64,000 bases of DNA from Brachybacterium aquaticum. GTDB taxonomy: Bacteria > Actinomycetota > Actinomycetes > Actinomycetales > Dermabacteraceae. The notes under the pieces were generated by a model. It had not been told where the DNA came from, did no database searches, and worked only from the letters and a program-made list of their open reading frames with translations. Location of the stretch: NCBI RefSeq assembly GCF_014204755.1, contig NZ_JACHLZ010000001.1, positions 1,116,001 through 1,180,000 on the forward strand, in the 5' to 3' direction. Positions 7,966 to 17,294 of the stretch are shown one piece after another. Numbering within the stretch: the first letter of the stretch is position 1; every line of letters begins with the position of its first letter. The translations under genes and the position numbers were made by a program.

Positions 7966-8784
7966 ATGACGCACACAGCAGCTTCAAGGATCACGGTCGG
8001 CATCTTCGATGCGGACGAGTCCGATCAGGCGGTCCGGTGGGCCGCCCGCCACGCCGCCTCCGTCGGCGGCACCCTCCATCTCGTCCACGCCTTCGTGTGG
8101 ACCGAGCTCGATGTGAACGTCGACCCGATCTCCGGCATGCCCGGCTCCGGCTTCCGCGGCGCGGCCGACGCCCTGCTGCGCGAGGCGAGCGAGCTGGCCC
8201 GCAGCGAGCACCCCGAGGTGGAGATCACCACCGAGGTCGTCGACGGCAACGCCGTCCCCGTTCTCGTCCGGGCCAGCGAGGGCTCCGACGTGCTGGTCCT
8301 GGGCGGCCGGGGGATGGGGCGCCTGATGACCCTCATCGTCGGTTCCAAGAGCCTTGCGCTGGCCGCTCGCTCGCACTGCCCGGTCGTGGTGGTCCGCGGC
8401 CGGATCGACGGCGACGGTCCCGTCGGCCTCGTGCACCACGAGACGGCGACCGAGAACGTCACCCGAGCCGCCGAGCTCGCCGAGGCCTACGGCCGCGACA
8501 TCCACCTCGTGGTCCGTCCCGGCACCTCCGAGGAGCAGGCGCAGGAGATCCTCGCCGCGACGGCGCAGAGGATCGCTCTGTCCCACCCCTCGGTGTTCGT
8601 GAGGGACGTCGCGATCGCGACCTCGGAGAGCGCGAAGCAGCTCGTCGAGGCCAGCGAGAACTCCTGCGTCATGATCGTCGCGGGGGAGCGGGCCTCCGGC
8701 CCCGTCGGCAAGGTCAGCGCCCCGCGGCAGCTCGTGAACGTGCTGCGCTACGCCAACGTCCCGGTCTGGATCGAGAGGGACTGA
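7966..8784 (+). CDS. Universal stress protein family (UspA-like)
   Basis: Protein of 272 residues with two Usp-type halves. The first half carries TVGIFDADESDQAVRWA at the start and the ATP-binding signature in VLGGRGMGRLM followed by VGSKSLALAARSHCPVVVV around residues 105-140. The second half (about 145-272) is more diverged, with IVAGERASGPVGKVSAPRQLV near the end; its nucleotide motif is degenerate. Tandem Usp proteins are common in actinobacteria and are linked to stress or dormancy. The start is set by the leaderless promoter. It is convergent with the IclR gene, 45 bases apart. Confidence 0.85.
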   Translation: MTHTAASRITVGIFDADESDQAVRWAARHAASVGGTLHLVHAFVWTELDVNVDPISGMPGSGFRGAADALLREASELARSEHPEVEITTEVVDGNAVPVLVRASEGSDVLVLGGRGMGRLMTLIVGSKSLALAARSHCPVVVVRGRIDGDGPVGLVHHETATENVTRAAELAEAYGRDIHLVVRPGTSEEQAQEILAATAQRIALSHPSVFVRDVAIATSESAKQLVEASENSCVMIVAGERASGPVGKVSAPRQLVNVLRYANVPVWIERD

Positions 8785-8829
8785 GCGGGACGGCGCGCGC
8801 AGGAGTGAGAGCGTCGCGCGCGCGGGGGC

Positions 8830-9564
8830 TCAGGCCCCTGCGCGCCGTAGCAGCTCGGTGAGGTGGTTGGCCGAGCTCATCACCGAGGCCGCGTGGAGAC
8901 GGCCCGGCTGACGGGTGATGCGCTCGATCGGGCCGGAGATGCTCAGTGCTGCGACCACGCGTCCGTTCGGGCCGCGCACCGGCGCGGACACGGAGCCGAC
9001 GCCCGGCTCGCGCTCCCCGATGGACTGCGCCCAGCCGCGGCGGCGGACGGCCGAGAGCTGGGTGGCGGTGAAGCGGGCGCCGAGCAGGCCGCGGTGCAGG
9101 CGGTCCGGCTCCTCCCAGGCCAGCAGGATCTGGGCGGCGGAGCCCGCACGCATGGTGAGCGCCGCACCGAGCGGCACCGAGTCGCGCAGACCGATGGGTC
9201 GCTCCGCGGCGGCCACGCAGGTGCGGTGGTCGCCCTGGCGGCGGTACAGCTGGGCGGACTCCCCGGTGTGGTCGCGCAGCGCGGCGAGCACGGGACCGGC
9301 CGAGGCCAGCAGCCGGTCCTCGCCGGCGGCCGCGGCGAGCTCGCCGAGGCGCGGCCCCAGGATGAAGCGCCCCTGCATGTCGCGCGAGACCAGATGGTGG
9401 TACTCGAGCGCGACCGCAAGGCGATGCGCGGTGGGTCGGGCCAGGCCCGTCGACTGCACGAGCTGGGCGAGCGTGGCCGGTCCGGCCTCGAGCGCGCCGA
9501 GCACGACGGCGGCCTTGTCGAGCACGCCGACGCCGCTCCCGTTCTCCTCCGAGGTGTTGTCCAT
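8830..9564 (-). CDS. IclR-family regulator of leuCD (NdgR/LtbR type)
   Basis: Regulator of 244 residues. The N-terminal winged helix-turn-helix (about residues 13-75) has [19 protein letters not shown] as recognition region; the C-terminal IclR effector domain contains [19 protein letters not shown] and [22 protein letters not shown]. It is divergent from leuC, the arrangement of LtbR in Corynebacterium and NdgR in Streptomyces, which control leucine biosynthesis. A partial palindrome in the intergenic region is the likely binding site. The usual effector-pocket Cys residues are not prominent, so the ligand is uncertain. ATG at 9564 gives the normal short N-terminal extension. Confidence 0.85.
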   Translation of the reverse strand: MDNTSEENGSGVGVLDKAAVVLGALEAGPATLAQLVQSTGLARPTAHRLAVALEYHHLVSRDMQGRFILGPRLGELAAAAGEDRLLASAGPVLAALRDHTGESAQLYRRQGDHRTCVAAAERPIGLRDSVPLGAALTMRAGSAAQILLAWEEPDRLHRGLLGARFTATQLSAVRRRGWAQSIGEREPGVGSVSAPVRGPNGRVVAALSISGPIERITRQPGRLHAASVMSSANHLTELLRRAGA

Positions 9565-9577
9565 GCTCCGATACTGC

Positions 9578-9596
9578 CGTCTTATTTTGTGAGACG
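9578..9596. promoter_or_regulatory. Candidate IclR/LtbR operator upstream of leuCD
   Basis: CGTCT-N9-AGACG inverted repeat with an AT-rich centre (TTATTTTGT), lying between the divergent IclR gene and leuC, 14 bases before the regulator start. Its AT-rich core stands out in this GC-rich background. Position fits autoregulation plus control of leuC. Confidence 0.45.
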
Positions 9597-9704
9597 CAAG
9601 TGCGGTGTGTAGTGGACCAGCCCACCATGGGGCATGCGCTCGACTCCGGGCGCCGCTCGACATTCAGGCACGCATCCCCACGAGGGGTGCAGGGAAGGAT
9701 CGAC

Positions 9705-11117
9705 ATGGCGGGGACCCTCGCGGAGAAGGTGTGGGCGGATCACGTGGTCCGTCGCGGAGAGAACGGCGAGCCCGACCTTCTCTACATCGACCTCCAGCTG
9801 CTGCACGAGGTCACGAGCCCGCAGGCCTTCGACGGTCTGCGCCAGGAGGGGCGCACGCCCCGCCGCATCGACCAGACCCTCGCGACCGAGGACCACAACA
9901 CCCCCACGATCGACATCGACAAGCCGATCGCGGACCTCACCTCCCGCACCCAGATCGACACCCTGCGCCGCAATGCCGAGGAGTTCGGCGTGCGCATCCA
10001 CTCCCTCGGAGACAAGGACCAGGGCATCGTCCACGTGGTGGGCCCGCAGCTGGGACTGACCATGCCCGGCATCACCGTGGTGTGCGGCGACTCCCACACC
10101 TCGACCCACGGCGCCTTCGGCGCGCTGGCCTTCGGCATCGGCACCTCCGAGGTGGAGCACGTGCTGGCCACCCAGACCCTGCCGCTGACCCCCTTCAAGA
10201 CTATGGCGATCACCGTCACAGGCTCCCTGAAGCCGGGCGTCACCGCGAAGGACATCATCCTCGCGGTCATCGCGAAGATCGGCACGGGCGGCGGTGCCGG
10301 CTACGTGCTCGAGTACCGCGGCGAGGCGATCCGCGAGCTCTCCATGGAGGGCCGCATGACGATCTGCAACATGTCGATCGAGGCCGGTGCCCGCGCCGGC
10401 ATGATCGCGCCCGACGAGACCACCTTCGAGTACGTCAAGGGACGCCCCCACGCCCCGCAGGGCGAGGACTGGGACGAGGCCGTCGCCTACTGGCGGACCC
10501 TGCGCACCGACGACGACGCCACCTTCGACGCCGAGGTGGTCATCGACGCCGACCAGCTCGAGCCCTTCGTCACCTGGGGCACGAACCCCGGCCAGGGCCT
10601 GCCGCTGTCCGCCGAGGTCCCCGCCCCCGAGGACTTCGTGGACGAGACCGACCGCTCCGCGGCCGAGCGCGCGCTGGAGTACATGGACCTGGTCCCCGGC
10701 ACGCCGCTGAAGGACATCAAGGTCGACACCGTCTTCATGGGCTCGTGCACCAACGGCCGCATCGAGGACCTGCGCGCCTTCGCCTCGATCCTCGAGGGCC
10801 GCACCAAGCACCCAGACGTGCGCGTGCTGGTCGTCCCGGGCTCGGCCCGGGTGCGCCTCCAGGCCGAGCAGGAGGGCCTGGACAAGGTGTTCCTCGACTT
10901 CGGCGCCGAGTGGCGCCAGGCCGGCTGCTCCATGTGCCTGGGCATGAACCCCGATCAGCTCAAGCCCGGCGAGCGCGCCGCCTCCACCTCCAACCGCAAC
11001 TTCGAGGGCCGGCAGGGCAAGGGCGGGCGCACCCACCTGGTCTCCCCGGTGGTGGCCGCGGCCACTGCCGTGCGCGGCACCCTGTCCTCCCCGTCGGACC
11101 TCCAGCCCACCGCCTGA
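9705..11117 (+). CDS. leuC: 3-isopropylmalate dehydratase large subunit
   Basis: Aconitase-family protein of 470 residues that with LeuD isomerises 2-isopropylmalate to 3-isopropylmalate in leucine synthesis. The three [4Fe-4S] cysteines are visible at residues 348 (GSCTNGR), 408 and 411 (CSMCLG), matching the canonical positions. The N-terminus [15 protein letters not shown] and [19 protein letters not shown] block are typical. ATG 9705 follows an AGGGAAGGA ribosome site. leuD starts 11 bases downstream. Regulation is probably by the divergent IclR-family protein. Confidence 0.97.
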   Translation: MAGTLAEKVWADHVVRRGENGEPDLLYIDLQLLHEVTSPQAFDGLRQEGRTPRRIDQTLATEDHNTPTIDIDKPIADLTSRTQIDTLRRNAEEFGVRIHSLGDKDQGIVHVVGPQLGLTMPGITVVCGDSHTSTHGAFGALAFGIGTSEVEHVLATQTLPLTPFKTMAITVTGSLKPGVTAKDIILAVIAKIGTGGGAGYVLEYRGEAIRELSMEGRMTICNMSIEAGARAGMIAPDETTFEYVKGRPHAPQGEDWDEAVAYWRTLRTDDDATFDAEVVIDADQLEPFVTWGTNPGQGLPLSAEVPAPEDFVDETDRSAAERALEYMDLVPGTPLKDIKVDTVFMGSCTNGRIEDLRAFASILEGRTKHPDVRVLVVPGSARVRLQAEQEGLDKVFLDFGAEWRQAGCSMCLGMNPDQLKPGERAASTSNRNFEGRQGKGGRTHLVSPVVAAATAVRGTLSSPSDLQPTA

Positions 11118-11128
11118 GGAGCAGCACC

Positions 11129-11743
11129 ATGGAAGCCTTCACCACCCACACCGGCATCGGCGTCCCGCTGCGCCGCAGCAACGTCGACACCGACCAGATC
11201 ATCCCGGCGGTCTACCTCAAGCGCGTCACCAAGACCGGCTTCGACGACGGCCTGTTCAACGCCTGGCGCACGAACGACCCCGAGTTCGTCCTGAACAAGC
11301 CGGCCTACGCCAAGGGGTCCGTCCTCGTGGCCGGCCCCGACTTCGGCACCGGCTCCTCGCGCGAGCACGCCGTGTGGGCGCTGCGCGACTATGGCTTCAA
11401 GGCCGTGCTCTCCACCCGCTTCGCGGAGATCTTCCGCGGCAACGCGGGCAAGCAGGGCCTGGTCGCCGGCGTCCTCGCCCAGGACGACATCGAGCAGCTG
11501 TGGAAGATCCTCGAGGAGACCCCCGGCACCGAGGTGACCGTCGACCTGGAGAACCGCCAGGTCCACGCGGGGGACGCGACCTTCCGCTTCGACATCGACG
11601 AATACACCCGCTGGCGCCTCATGGAGGGTCTCGATGACATCGGCCTGACCCTGCGCCACGAGGAGGACATCACCGCCTTCGAGGCGACGCGCCCCTCCTG
11701 GATGCCGAAGACGCTCCCGGCCCGCACCGCCGACACGCAGTGA
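11129..11743 (+). CDS. leuD: 3-isopropylmalate dehydratase small subunit
   Basis: Swivel-domain subunit of 204 residues forming the active enzyme with LeuC. Recognisable blocks are [38 protein letters not shown] (substrate-binding Ser/Arg) and [19 protein letters not shown] 11129 has GAGGAGCAG upstream. Last gene of the leuCD unit; a hairpin lies 30 bases after the stop. Confidence 0.97.
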   Translation: MEAFTTHTGIGVPLRRSNVDTDQIIPAVYLKRVTKTGFDDGLFNAWRTNDPEFVLNKPAYAKGSVLVAGPDFGTGSSREHAVWALRDYGFKAVLSTRFAEIFRGNAGKQGLVAGVLAQDDIEQLWKILEETPGTEVTVDLENRQVHAGDATFRFDIDEYTRWRLMEGLDDIGLTLRHEEDITAFEATRPSWMPKTLPARTADTQ

Positions 11744-11772
11744 GCGATCGCTGAGCCGCTGCCGACCCGTCC

Positions 11773-11811
11773 GCGACCTGTCCGCCCCCTTCGCGGGGAC
11801 GGGCAGGTCGC
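11773..11811 (+). terminator. Terminator-like hairpin after leuD
   Basis: GCGACCTG at 11773-11780 pairs with CAGGTCGC at 11804-11811, with an imperfect inner CCCC/GGGG stem closed by a CTTCG loop. No T-run. It separates leuCD from murA. Confidence 0.5.
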
Positions 11812-11875
11812 TCCGGTATGGTGACCCGGTCAGACACGGGACGCCCCGGCGCCCCACATCCCAGGCAAGGACACC

Positions 11876-13198
11876 ATGAGCTCCACATTCCACGTGCGCG
11901 GCGGACGGCCCCTCGACGGCGAGATCACCGTCCGCGGTGCGAAGAACCTGGTCTCCAAGGCGATGGTCGCCGCGCTGCTCGGCACCTCCCCGAGCACCCT
12001 GCGTTCGGTCCCGGACATCAGCGACGTCCGCATCGTCTCGAACCTGCTGTCGATCCACGGCGTGAAGGTCGAGCACGACGTCGAGGGCGGCGTGCTGCAC
12101 ATGGACCCCTCCAACGTCGAGCGCGCGCACGTCGCGGACATCGACGCCCACGCCGGCTCCTCCCGCATCCCGATCCTGTTCTGCGGGCCGCTGCTGCACC
12201 GCCTCGGCGAGGCGATCATCCCCGACCTCGGCGGCTGCCGCATCGGCGACCGGCCCATCAACTACCACCTCGACGTGCTGCGCAACTTCGGCGCCCACGT
12301 GGACAAGCGCGAGATGGGCATCCACATCACCGCGCCGAACGGGCTGAAGGGCGCGAAGATCGACCTCGAGTACCCGAGCGTCGGCGCGACCGAGCAGGTG
12401 CTGCTCACCGCTGTGCGCGCCAAGGGCGTCACCGAGCTGACCGGCGCGGCGGTCGAGCCCGAGATCGAGGACCTCATCGCGGTGCTGCAGAAGATGGGCG
12501 CGATCATCTCCCTGCAGACCGACCGCACCATCACCATCGAGGGCGTCGACGAGCTCGGCGGCTACGAGCACACCGCCCTCTTGGACCGCATCGAGGCCGG
12601 CTCCTGGGCCTGCGCGGCGCTGGTGACCAAAGGCGACGTCTTCGTGCGCGGCGCCCAGCAGAAGCCGATGTCGACCTTCCTGAACATCTTCCGCAAGGTC
12701 GGCGGCGGGATGGAGATCCGCGAGGACGGCATCCGCTTCTTCCACCCCGGCACCCCGCTGCGCGCCATCGCGCTCGAGACCGACGTGCATCCCGGGTTCA
12801 TGACCGACTGGCAGCAGCCGCTCGTGGTCGCCCTCACCCAGGCCGACGGCATCTCGATCCTCCACGAGACGGTCTACGAGAACCGGCTCGGCTTCACCTC
12901 GGCGCTGAACGACATGGGTGGCCGCATCCAGGTGTACCGCGAGTGCCTCGGCGGCTCCCGCTGCCGCTTCGACGCGAGCAACTACAACCACTCCGCCGTG
13001 ATCTCCGGCCCGAAGACCCTCCACGCCGCGGACATCACCGTCCCGGACCTGCGCGGCGGCTTCTCGTACCTCATCGCGGCGCTCGGCGCGGAGGGCGTCT
13101 CCACCATCCGCGGCATCGGCCTCATCGACCGCGGCTACGAGTCCTTCCGCGACAAGCTCTCCGCACTCGGCGCGGACTTCTGGGAGGAGGACGCGTGA
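11876..13198 (+). CDS. murA: UDP-N-acetylglucosamine 1-carboxyvinyltransferase
   Basis: Protein of 440 residues catalysing the first committed step of peptidoglycan synthesis, enolpyruvyl transfer from PEP to UDP-GlcNAc. The EPSP-synthase-like double domain begins GRPLDGEITVRGAKNLVSKA. The active-site Cys is at about residue 121 in LGGCRIGDRPINYH, the fosfomycin-sensitive form. Some middle blocks (QQPLVVALTQADG) are slightly unusual but family-consistent. Its TGA overlaps the GTG of the next gene, giving a coupled murA-orf-plsC-gpsA run before ddl. Confidence 0.93.
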   Translation: MSSTFHVRGGRPLDGEITVRGAKNLVSKAMVAALLGTSPSTLRSVPDISDVRIVSNLLSIHGVKVEHDVEGGVLHMDPSNVERAHVADIDAHAGSSRIPILFCGPLLHRLGEAIIPDLGGCRIGDRPINYHLDVLRNFGAHVDKREMGIHITAPNGLKGAKIDLEYPSVGATEQVLLTAVRAKGVTELTGAAVEPEIEDLIAVLQKMGAIISLQTDRTITIEGVDELGGYEHTALLDRIEAGSWACAALVTKGDVFVRGAQQKPMSTFLNIFRKVGGGMEIREDGIRFFHPGTPLRAIALETDVHPGFMTDWQQPLVVALTQADGISILHETVYENRLGFTSALNDMGGRIQVYRECLGGSRCRFDASNYNHSAVISGPKTLHAADITVPDLRGGFSYLIAALGAEGVSTIRGIGLIDRGYESFRDKLSALGADFWEEDA

Positions 13199-13785
13199 GC
13201 GACGCCGAGATCCCGGACGCCACCCAGGTCGAGTCACCCCAGCCCGCCGCCCCCGTCGGCAGCTCCCTGGCCCTGCGCGACATCCCGATCCCGGACTACT
13301 GCGACGTGGTCATCGTCCCCACCGGCGGCGTCGAGGAGTCCGACCCGCGCGTGTGGGCCGAGGCGATCTTCGCCCACGAGAACACGCCGCTGAGCTCCCG
13401 CGGACTGCGCGCCCTGCGCGACGAGGCGGTGCGCCTGTTCGACATGGTGCCGCCGCCCGAGAAGGAGTTCGTGGCCGACGAGGTCGTGGGCTCCGAGGCC
13501 CTCATCGTCGACGACGATGACAAGCTCACCGTCCGCATCGGGGTGGCGCTGCTTCCCGGCGGGGACCTGCTCCAGGTGACCACGGCCGTGAAGTACCGCT
13601 CGCTGCGCGGCCGGCTCGCCTTCGCCCCGCGCCGCCTCATGCATGCCGCGGCGGTGAACACGCTGGCCCGCCGCGCCCCGACCACGCTGCGCCGTCGGGC
13701 GCTGGCCGGCGACCCCCGCGCCGCCGCCCTCACGGGGCAGGTGTCCCGCCGGGCGCTCGGCCGGGGCCCGTCCGCCTCGCGCTGA
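13195..13785 (+). CDS. Hypothetical protein between murA and plsC, possibly DUF2867-like
   Basis: Protein of 196 residues with no signal peptide or membrane segment. The first 25 residues are Pro/Ala-rich and probably disordered. The core contains IPDYCDVVIVPTGGVEESDP, ALRDEAVRLFDMV, a Glu/Asp-rich middle and LQVTTAVKYRSLRGRLAFAP. The pattern of a strand-rich domain followed by a Thr-containing strand and an RxRLxFAPxR helix loosely resembles DUF2867 proteins, but I am not sure. The C-terminal 60 residues are very Arg/Ala-rich. GTG 13195 overlaps the murA stop, and its own TGA overlaps the plsC ATG, so it is translated as part of an envelope-synthesis operon. Confidence 0.7.
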   Translation: MSDAEIPDATQVESPQPAAPVGSSLALRDIPIPDYCDVVIVPTGGVEESDPRVWAEAIFAHENTPLSSRGLRALRDEAVRLFDMVPPPEKEFVADEVVGSEALIVDDDDKLTVRIGVALLPGGDLLQVTTAVKYRSLRGRLAFAPRRLMHAAAVNTLARRAPTTLRRRALAGDPRAAALTGQVSRRALGRGPSASR

Positions 13786-14609
13786 TGCCCGCCCGCTCCC
13801 CGCTCGCCGCGCTCGCGCGCAGCTGGGACCTGCCCGGTGCGCGCCCGGTCCCGCGCCGCGCGGGGCTCGTCATCGACCTCGCCCAGATCCCGCTGCGACC
13901 CCTGATCACGGCGCTCTCCCGTCCCCGTTGGGAGGGCACCGAGAACTTCCCGGCCGACGGGCCGGTGATCGCCTGCGGCAACCACCTGGCCGCGTTCGAC
14001 CCCTTCGGCTACGGCCACCTCCTGCAGGCCTCCGGCATCGCCCCGCGGTTCCTCGCGAAGGACGGCCTGTTCCGTGTGCCGGTGCTCGGCGCGCTGCTGC
14101 GCGCGGCCCGGCAGATCCCGGTGCTGCGCGGCACGAGCCGCAGCGCCGACGCCCTGGCCGCGGCCCGCGAGGCTCTGGGCCGCGGGGAGCTGCTGATGAT
14201 CTTCCCCGAGGGCACCTACACGCGCGATCCGGACCTGTGGCCGATGCAGGGCCGGCTCGGCGCGGCCCGGCTGGCGCTGGAGACCGGCGCACCCCTGCTG
14301 CCGATCGCGAGCTGGGGCGCCCGCGCGCTGTGGCCCGTCGGCTCCCCGCTGCCCCGTCCCGGTCCCGGCCGGAACGTGCGCATGCTGGTGGGGGAGCCGT
14401 ACACGGTCGCCGTCCGCGAGGGCGAGACCGTGCAGCAGGCGGCGCTGCGCGTCACCGATGACCTCATGCTCCGCATCGCGGCGCTGCTCGGCCGGCTGCG
14501 GGGCGAGGAGCCGCCCGCCGTGCTCCACGACCCGCGCCGCGATACCCACCGCCCCGAGGTGGGGCGCACCGACCCCGCCTTCCGCCCGCCGATGCAGGAG
14601 GACCCATGA
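13785..14609 (+). CDS. 1-acyl-sn-glycerol-3-phosphate acyltransferase (PlsC family)
   Basis: Acyltransferase of 274 residues making phosphatidic acid from lysophosphatidic acid at the membrane. The catalytic NHxxxxD motif is NHLAAFD near residue 66; the substrate-binding motif is FPEGTYTRD near 141. A hydrophobic N-terminal segment (LVIDLAQIPLRPLITAL) may anchor it. ATG 13785 overlaps the upstream stop and its own TGA overlaps the gpsA ATG by four bases. Pairing with gpsA, which supplies glycerol-3-phosphate, makes metabolic sense. Actinobacteria carry several paralogues, so acyl preference is unknown. Confidence 0.88.
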   Translation: MPARSPLAALARSWDLPGARPVPRRAGLVIDLAQIPLRPLITALSRPRWEGTENFPADGPVIACGNHLAAFDPFGYGHLLQASGIAPRFLAKDGLFRVPVLGALLRAARQIPVLRGTSRSADALAAAREALGRGELLMIFPEGTYTRDPDLWPMQGRLGAARLALETGAPLLPIASWGARALWPVGSPLPRPGPGRNVRMLVGEPYTVAVREGETVQQAALRVTDDLMLRIAALLGRLRGEEPPAVLHDPRRDTHRPEVGRTDPAFRPPMQEDP

Positions 14610-15598
14610 CCGCCCGTCTCGCCGTGCTCGGCGCCGGCTCCTGGGGCACCACCTTCGCGCAGGTCCTCGCCGACGGCGGGGCCGACGTGACCCTCTGGGC
14701 GCGCCGCGAGGAGGTCGCCCGGGAGATCCGGGAGCAGCATCGCAACTCCGCTTTTCTCGGCGAGCGGGAGCTGCCCGCCGAGATCACCGCCACCGCCGAC
14801 GCCCGTGAGGCGCTCGACGCGGCCGACGGGGTCGTCGTGGCGATCCCCGCCCAGTCGCTCCGCGCGACCCTGGCGACCTTCCCGGCCCTGCCCGCCGTGC
14901 CGGTGCTCTCGCTCACCAAGGGCATCGAGCGCGGCACCGACGCCCGGATCAGCGAGATCCTCGCGGACGCCGGCAGCGCGGATCCGGCCCTCGTCGGCGT
15001 GCTGTCCGGTCCCAACCTCTCCGCCGAGATCGCGGCGCGCCAGCCCTGCGGCAGCGTCGTCGCGGGCACGACCGAGGAGATCGCGGGCACCTTCGCGTCC
15101 TGGTGCGCCGCCCCGTACCTGCGCGCGTACACGTCCACCGACGTGGTCGGCGTGGAGATCGCCGGGGCCGTGAAGAACGTCATCGCGATCGCCGTCGGCG
15201 CCGCCTCCGGGCTCGGCCACGGCCACAACACCACCGCCTCCCTCATCACCCGGGGCCTCGCGGAGATCACCCGGCTCGGCGTCGCCCTCGGCGGGCGCCG
15301 CGAGACCTTCTCGGGCCTGGCCGGGATGGGCGACCTCGTCGCCACCTGCGCCTCCCCGCTCAGCCGCAACCACCGCCTGGGCCTGGCGCTCGGGCGCGGA
15401 CTGGACGTCGAGGCCGCCGCCGCGGAGGTGGGCCAGACCGCCGAGGGCGTCGCCACCGCCCGCGCCGTCGCCGACCTCGCCGAGCGCCTCGGCGTGGACA
15501 TGCCGATCACCCGCGCTGTCGTCGCGGTCGTCGACCACGGCGCACGTATCGACCAGGTCACCACGGCCCTGCTGTCGCGCTCCGTCCGCCCCGAGTGA
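14606..15598 (+). CDS. gpsA: NAD(P)-dependent glycerol-3-phosphate dehydrogenase
   Basis: Enzyme of 330 residues reducing dihydroxyacetone phosphate to glycerol-3-phosphate for phospholipid synthesis. The N-terminal Rossmann motif LGAGSWGTTFAQVLADGG is at about residues 8-25; SLTKGIE and SGPNLSAEIAARQP follow. The catalytic Lys lies in GAVKNVIAIAVGAASGLG, and TFSGLAGMGDLVATC is the diagnostic C-terminal block. Start overlaps the plsC stop (ATGA). Confidence 0.95.
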   Translation: MTARLAVLGAGSWGTTFAQVLADGGADVTLWARREEVAREIREQHRNSAFLGERELPAEITATADAREALDAADGVVVAIPAQSLRATLATFPALPAVPVLSLTKGIERGTDARISEILADAGSADPALVGVLSGPNLSAEIAARQPCGSVVAGTTEEIAGTFASWCAAPYLRAYTSTDVVGVEIAGAVKNVIAIAVGAASGLGHGHNTTASLITRGLAEITRLGVALGGRRETFSGLAGMGDLVATCASPLSRNHRLGLALGRGLDVEAAAAEVGQTAEGVATARAVADLAERLGVDMPITRAVVAVVDHGARIDQVTTALLSRSVRPE

Positions 15599-15599
15599 T

Positions 15600-15611
15600 T
15601 ACCCTCGCCCT
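15600..15611 (+). promoter_or_regulatory. -10 box of a leaderless promoter (ddl)
   Basis: TACCCT at 15600-15605, six bases, then ATG at 15612, without a ribosome site in the 13-base gap after gpsA. It suggests ddl can be transcribed separately from gpsA. Confidence 0.45.
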
Positions 15612-16727
15612 ATGAGCACCACCGTCGCCCTCCTGTTCGGCGGCCGCAGCGGCGAGCACGGCATCTCGTGCATCACCGCCGGCGGCATCCTGGCCGCGAT
15701 CGACCGCACCCGCTTCGACGTCGTCGCGATCGGCATCACCCGTGAGGGGCGGTGGATCCACGTCTCCGACGACCCGGCGGACTGGACCATGGTCGACGGC
15801 CGCGCCCCCGAGGTGGTTCCCGAGGGCGACGAGGTCCTCCTGCCCTCGGACCGCCACCGGTCGGGGGAGCGGACCGTGCTGCGCGCCGTGAGGGACGGCC
15901 GCCTCGAGACTCTCGCGGAGATCGACGTGGTCTGGCCGCTGCTGCACGGCCCCTACGGCGAGGACGGCACCGTCCAGGGCATGCTCGAGATGCTCGACAT
16001 CCCCTACGTCGGCTCGGGCGTGCTCGCCTCCGCCGCGAGCATGGACAAGGCCGCGACCAAGCAGATGCTGCGCGCCGCCGGGATCGAGTGCGCGCCCGGC
16101 ATCGTCCTCCACCAGGACCGCTACCAGGGCCGTGCCGCGCAGGTCCTCTCCCACCTGAAGAAGCACCATCCGCTGCCCTGGTTCGTCAAGCCCGCCCGCG
16201 CCGGGTCGAGCCTCGGCGTCTCCCGGGTCACCGACCCCTCCCAGCTCGAGGCCGCGCTCGCCACCGCCTTCGCCGAGGACCCCAAGGTCCTCGTCGAGGA
16301 GGGCGTGACCGCCCGCGAGATCGAGTGCGGCGTGTTGCAGGGCCGCGACGGCGGCGAGCCCCGCACCACCCTGCCCGGCGAGGTGAAGGTCGGGCACGAC
16401 CTCGACTTCTACGACTACGAGGCGAAGTACTTCGGCAAGGGCACCGTGAGCATCGACGTGCCGGCCGGTCTGCCCGACGCACTGCTCGAGGAGGCCCGCG
16501 AGGTCGCCTCCCGCGCCTTCACCGCCATGGGCCTCGAGGGACTGGCGCGGGTGGACATGTTCGTCACCGCCGACCGTCGCGTGCTGGTCAACGAGGTGAA
16601 CACCATGCCCGGCTTCACCCCGTACTCGATGTTCCCGGTGCTGTGGGAGAACATGGGCCTCGCCTACGCGGACCTCATCGCGGACCTCATCGACCAGGCC
16701 GTCGCCCGACGCCTCGGCTCGCGCTGA
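15612..16727 (+). CDS. ddl: D-alanine--D-alanine ligase
   Basis: ATP-grasp enzyme of 371 residues that makes the D-Ala-D-Ala dipeptide for peptidoglycan. The N-terminus VALLFGGRSGEHGISCITAG carries the substrate-binding Glu in GEHG; WPLLHGPYGEDGTVQG, PWFVKPARAGSSLGVSRV (ATP-binding) and the metal-binding VNEVNTMPGFTPYSMFP follow. The YEAKYFGKG block carries the omega-loop Tyr typical of D-Ala-D-Ala rather than D-Ala-D-Lac ligases. It completes a murA...ddl envelope cluster. Confidence 0.95.
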   Translation: MSTTVALLFGGRSGEHGISCITAGGILAAIDRTRFDVVAIGITREGRWIHVSDDPADWTMVDGRAPEVVPEGDEVLLPSDRHRSGERTVLRAVRDGRLETLAEIDVVWPLLHGPYGEDGTVQGMLEMLDIPYVGSGVLASAASMDKAATKQMLRAAGIECAPGIVLHQDRYQGRAAQVLSHLKKHHPLPWFVKPARAGSSLGVSRVTDPSQLEAALATAFAEDPKVLVEEGVTAREIECGVLQGRDGGEPRTTLPGEVKVGHDLDFYDYEAKYFGKGTVSIDVPAGLPDALLEEAREVASRAFTAMGLEGLARVDMFVTADRRVLVNEVNTMPGFTPYSMFPVLWENMGLAYADLIADLIDQAVARRLGSR

Positions 16728-16747
16728 GCTGGATCGGGGGTCGGGCT

Positions 16748-17245
16748 TCAGCCCTCGTACCCCTCGTCCCCTGGGCCGATGCAGAACCGGGTCGCCTCGA
16801 GGTTGCGGTCCACGACCTGCGTGAGGTCGAGCGCGGCCGCGGAGGGCTGGTCCGGGGCGGCCGAGCGCGGCACGGACACGTCGATCGCGGGCTCGCGCCC
16901 GTAGGTCGTATAGAGGAAGGTGTCGCCTTCGATCTCGCGCACGACCCAGTCGACCTCGACGCCTTTATCGTCGGCGAGGGTGGTGCACATGTCGGTGGTC
17001 GGCCCGGGCGGGGTCACGCCGCACCGCATCACCACGGTGTCCTCGCCGGAGCCCCAGGCGACCGTGCCCTGGCTCGAGGTCTCGACCTTGTCCATGCCCA
17101 GCACCTGCGGCGGCGCGCCGAGCACGATGTCGGCGCAGACAGGGTTCGCGGCGTCGGGACCGGCGGGCACGCGCACGGTGCCGCAGGCGGCGAGGGAGAG
17201 CGCGAGACCCCCCGCGAGGGGCAGGGCGAGCAGTCGGCGGAGCAC
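16748..17245 (-). CDS. DUF3515 family lipoprotein
   Basis: Lipoprotein of 165 residues. The signal peptide MLRRLLALPLAGGLALSLAAC ends in a lipobox with Cys21. The mature part contains CADIVLGAPPQVLG, a WGSGEDTVVMRCGV strand and CTTLADDKGVEVDWVV, with several cysteines likely to form disulfides. DUF3515 proteins lie between ddl and thiL in many actinobacteria, as here, facing against both. Function is unknown; location outside the membrane next to peptidoglycan genes suggests an envelope role, which is inference. The last residues are acidic. Confidence 0.85.
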   Translation of the reverse strand: MLRRLLALPLAGGLALSLAACGTVRVPAGPDAANPVCADIVLGAPPQVLGMDKVETSSQGTVAWGSGEDTVVMRCGVTPPGPTTDMCTTLADDKGVEVDWVVREIEGDTFLYTTYGREPAIDVSVPRSAAPDQPSAAALDLTQVVDRNLEATRFCIGPGDEGYEG

Positions 17246-17294
17246 GGCGGGAGCCTACCCGGCGGGGCTGGGGACGATCGGGCACACTGGTCGA

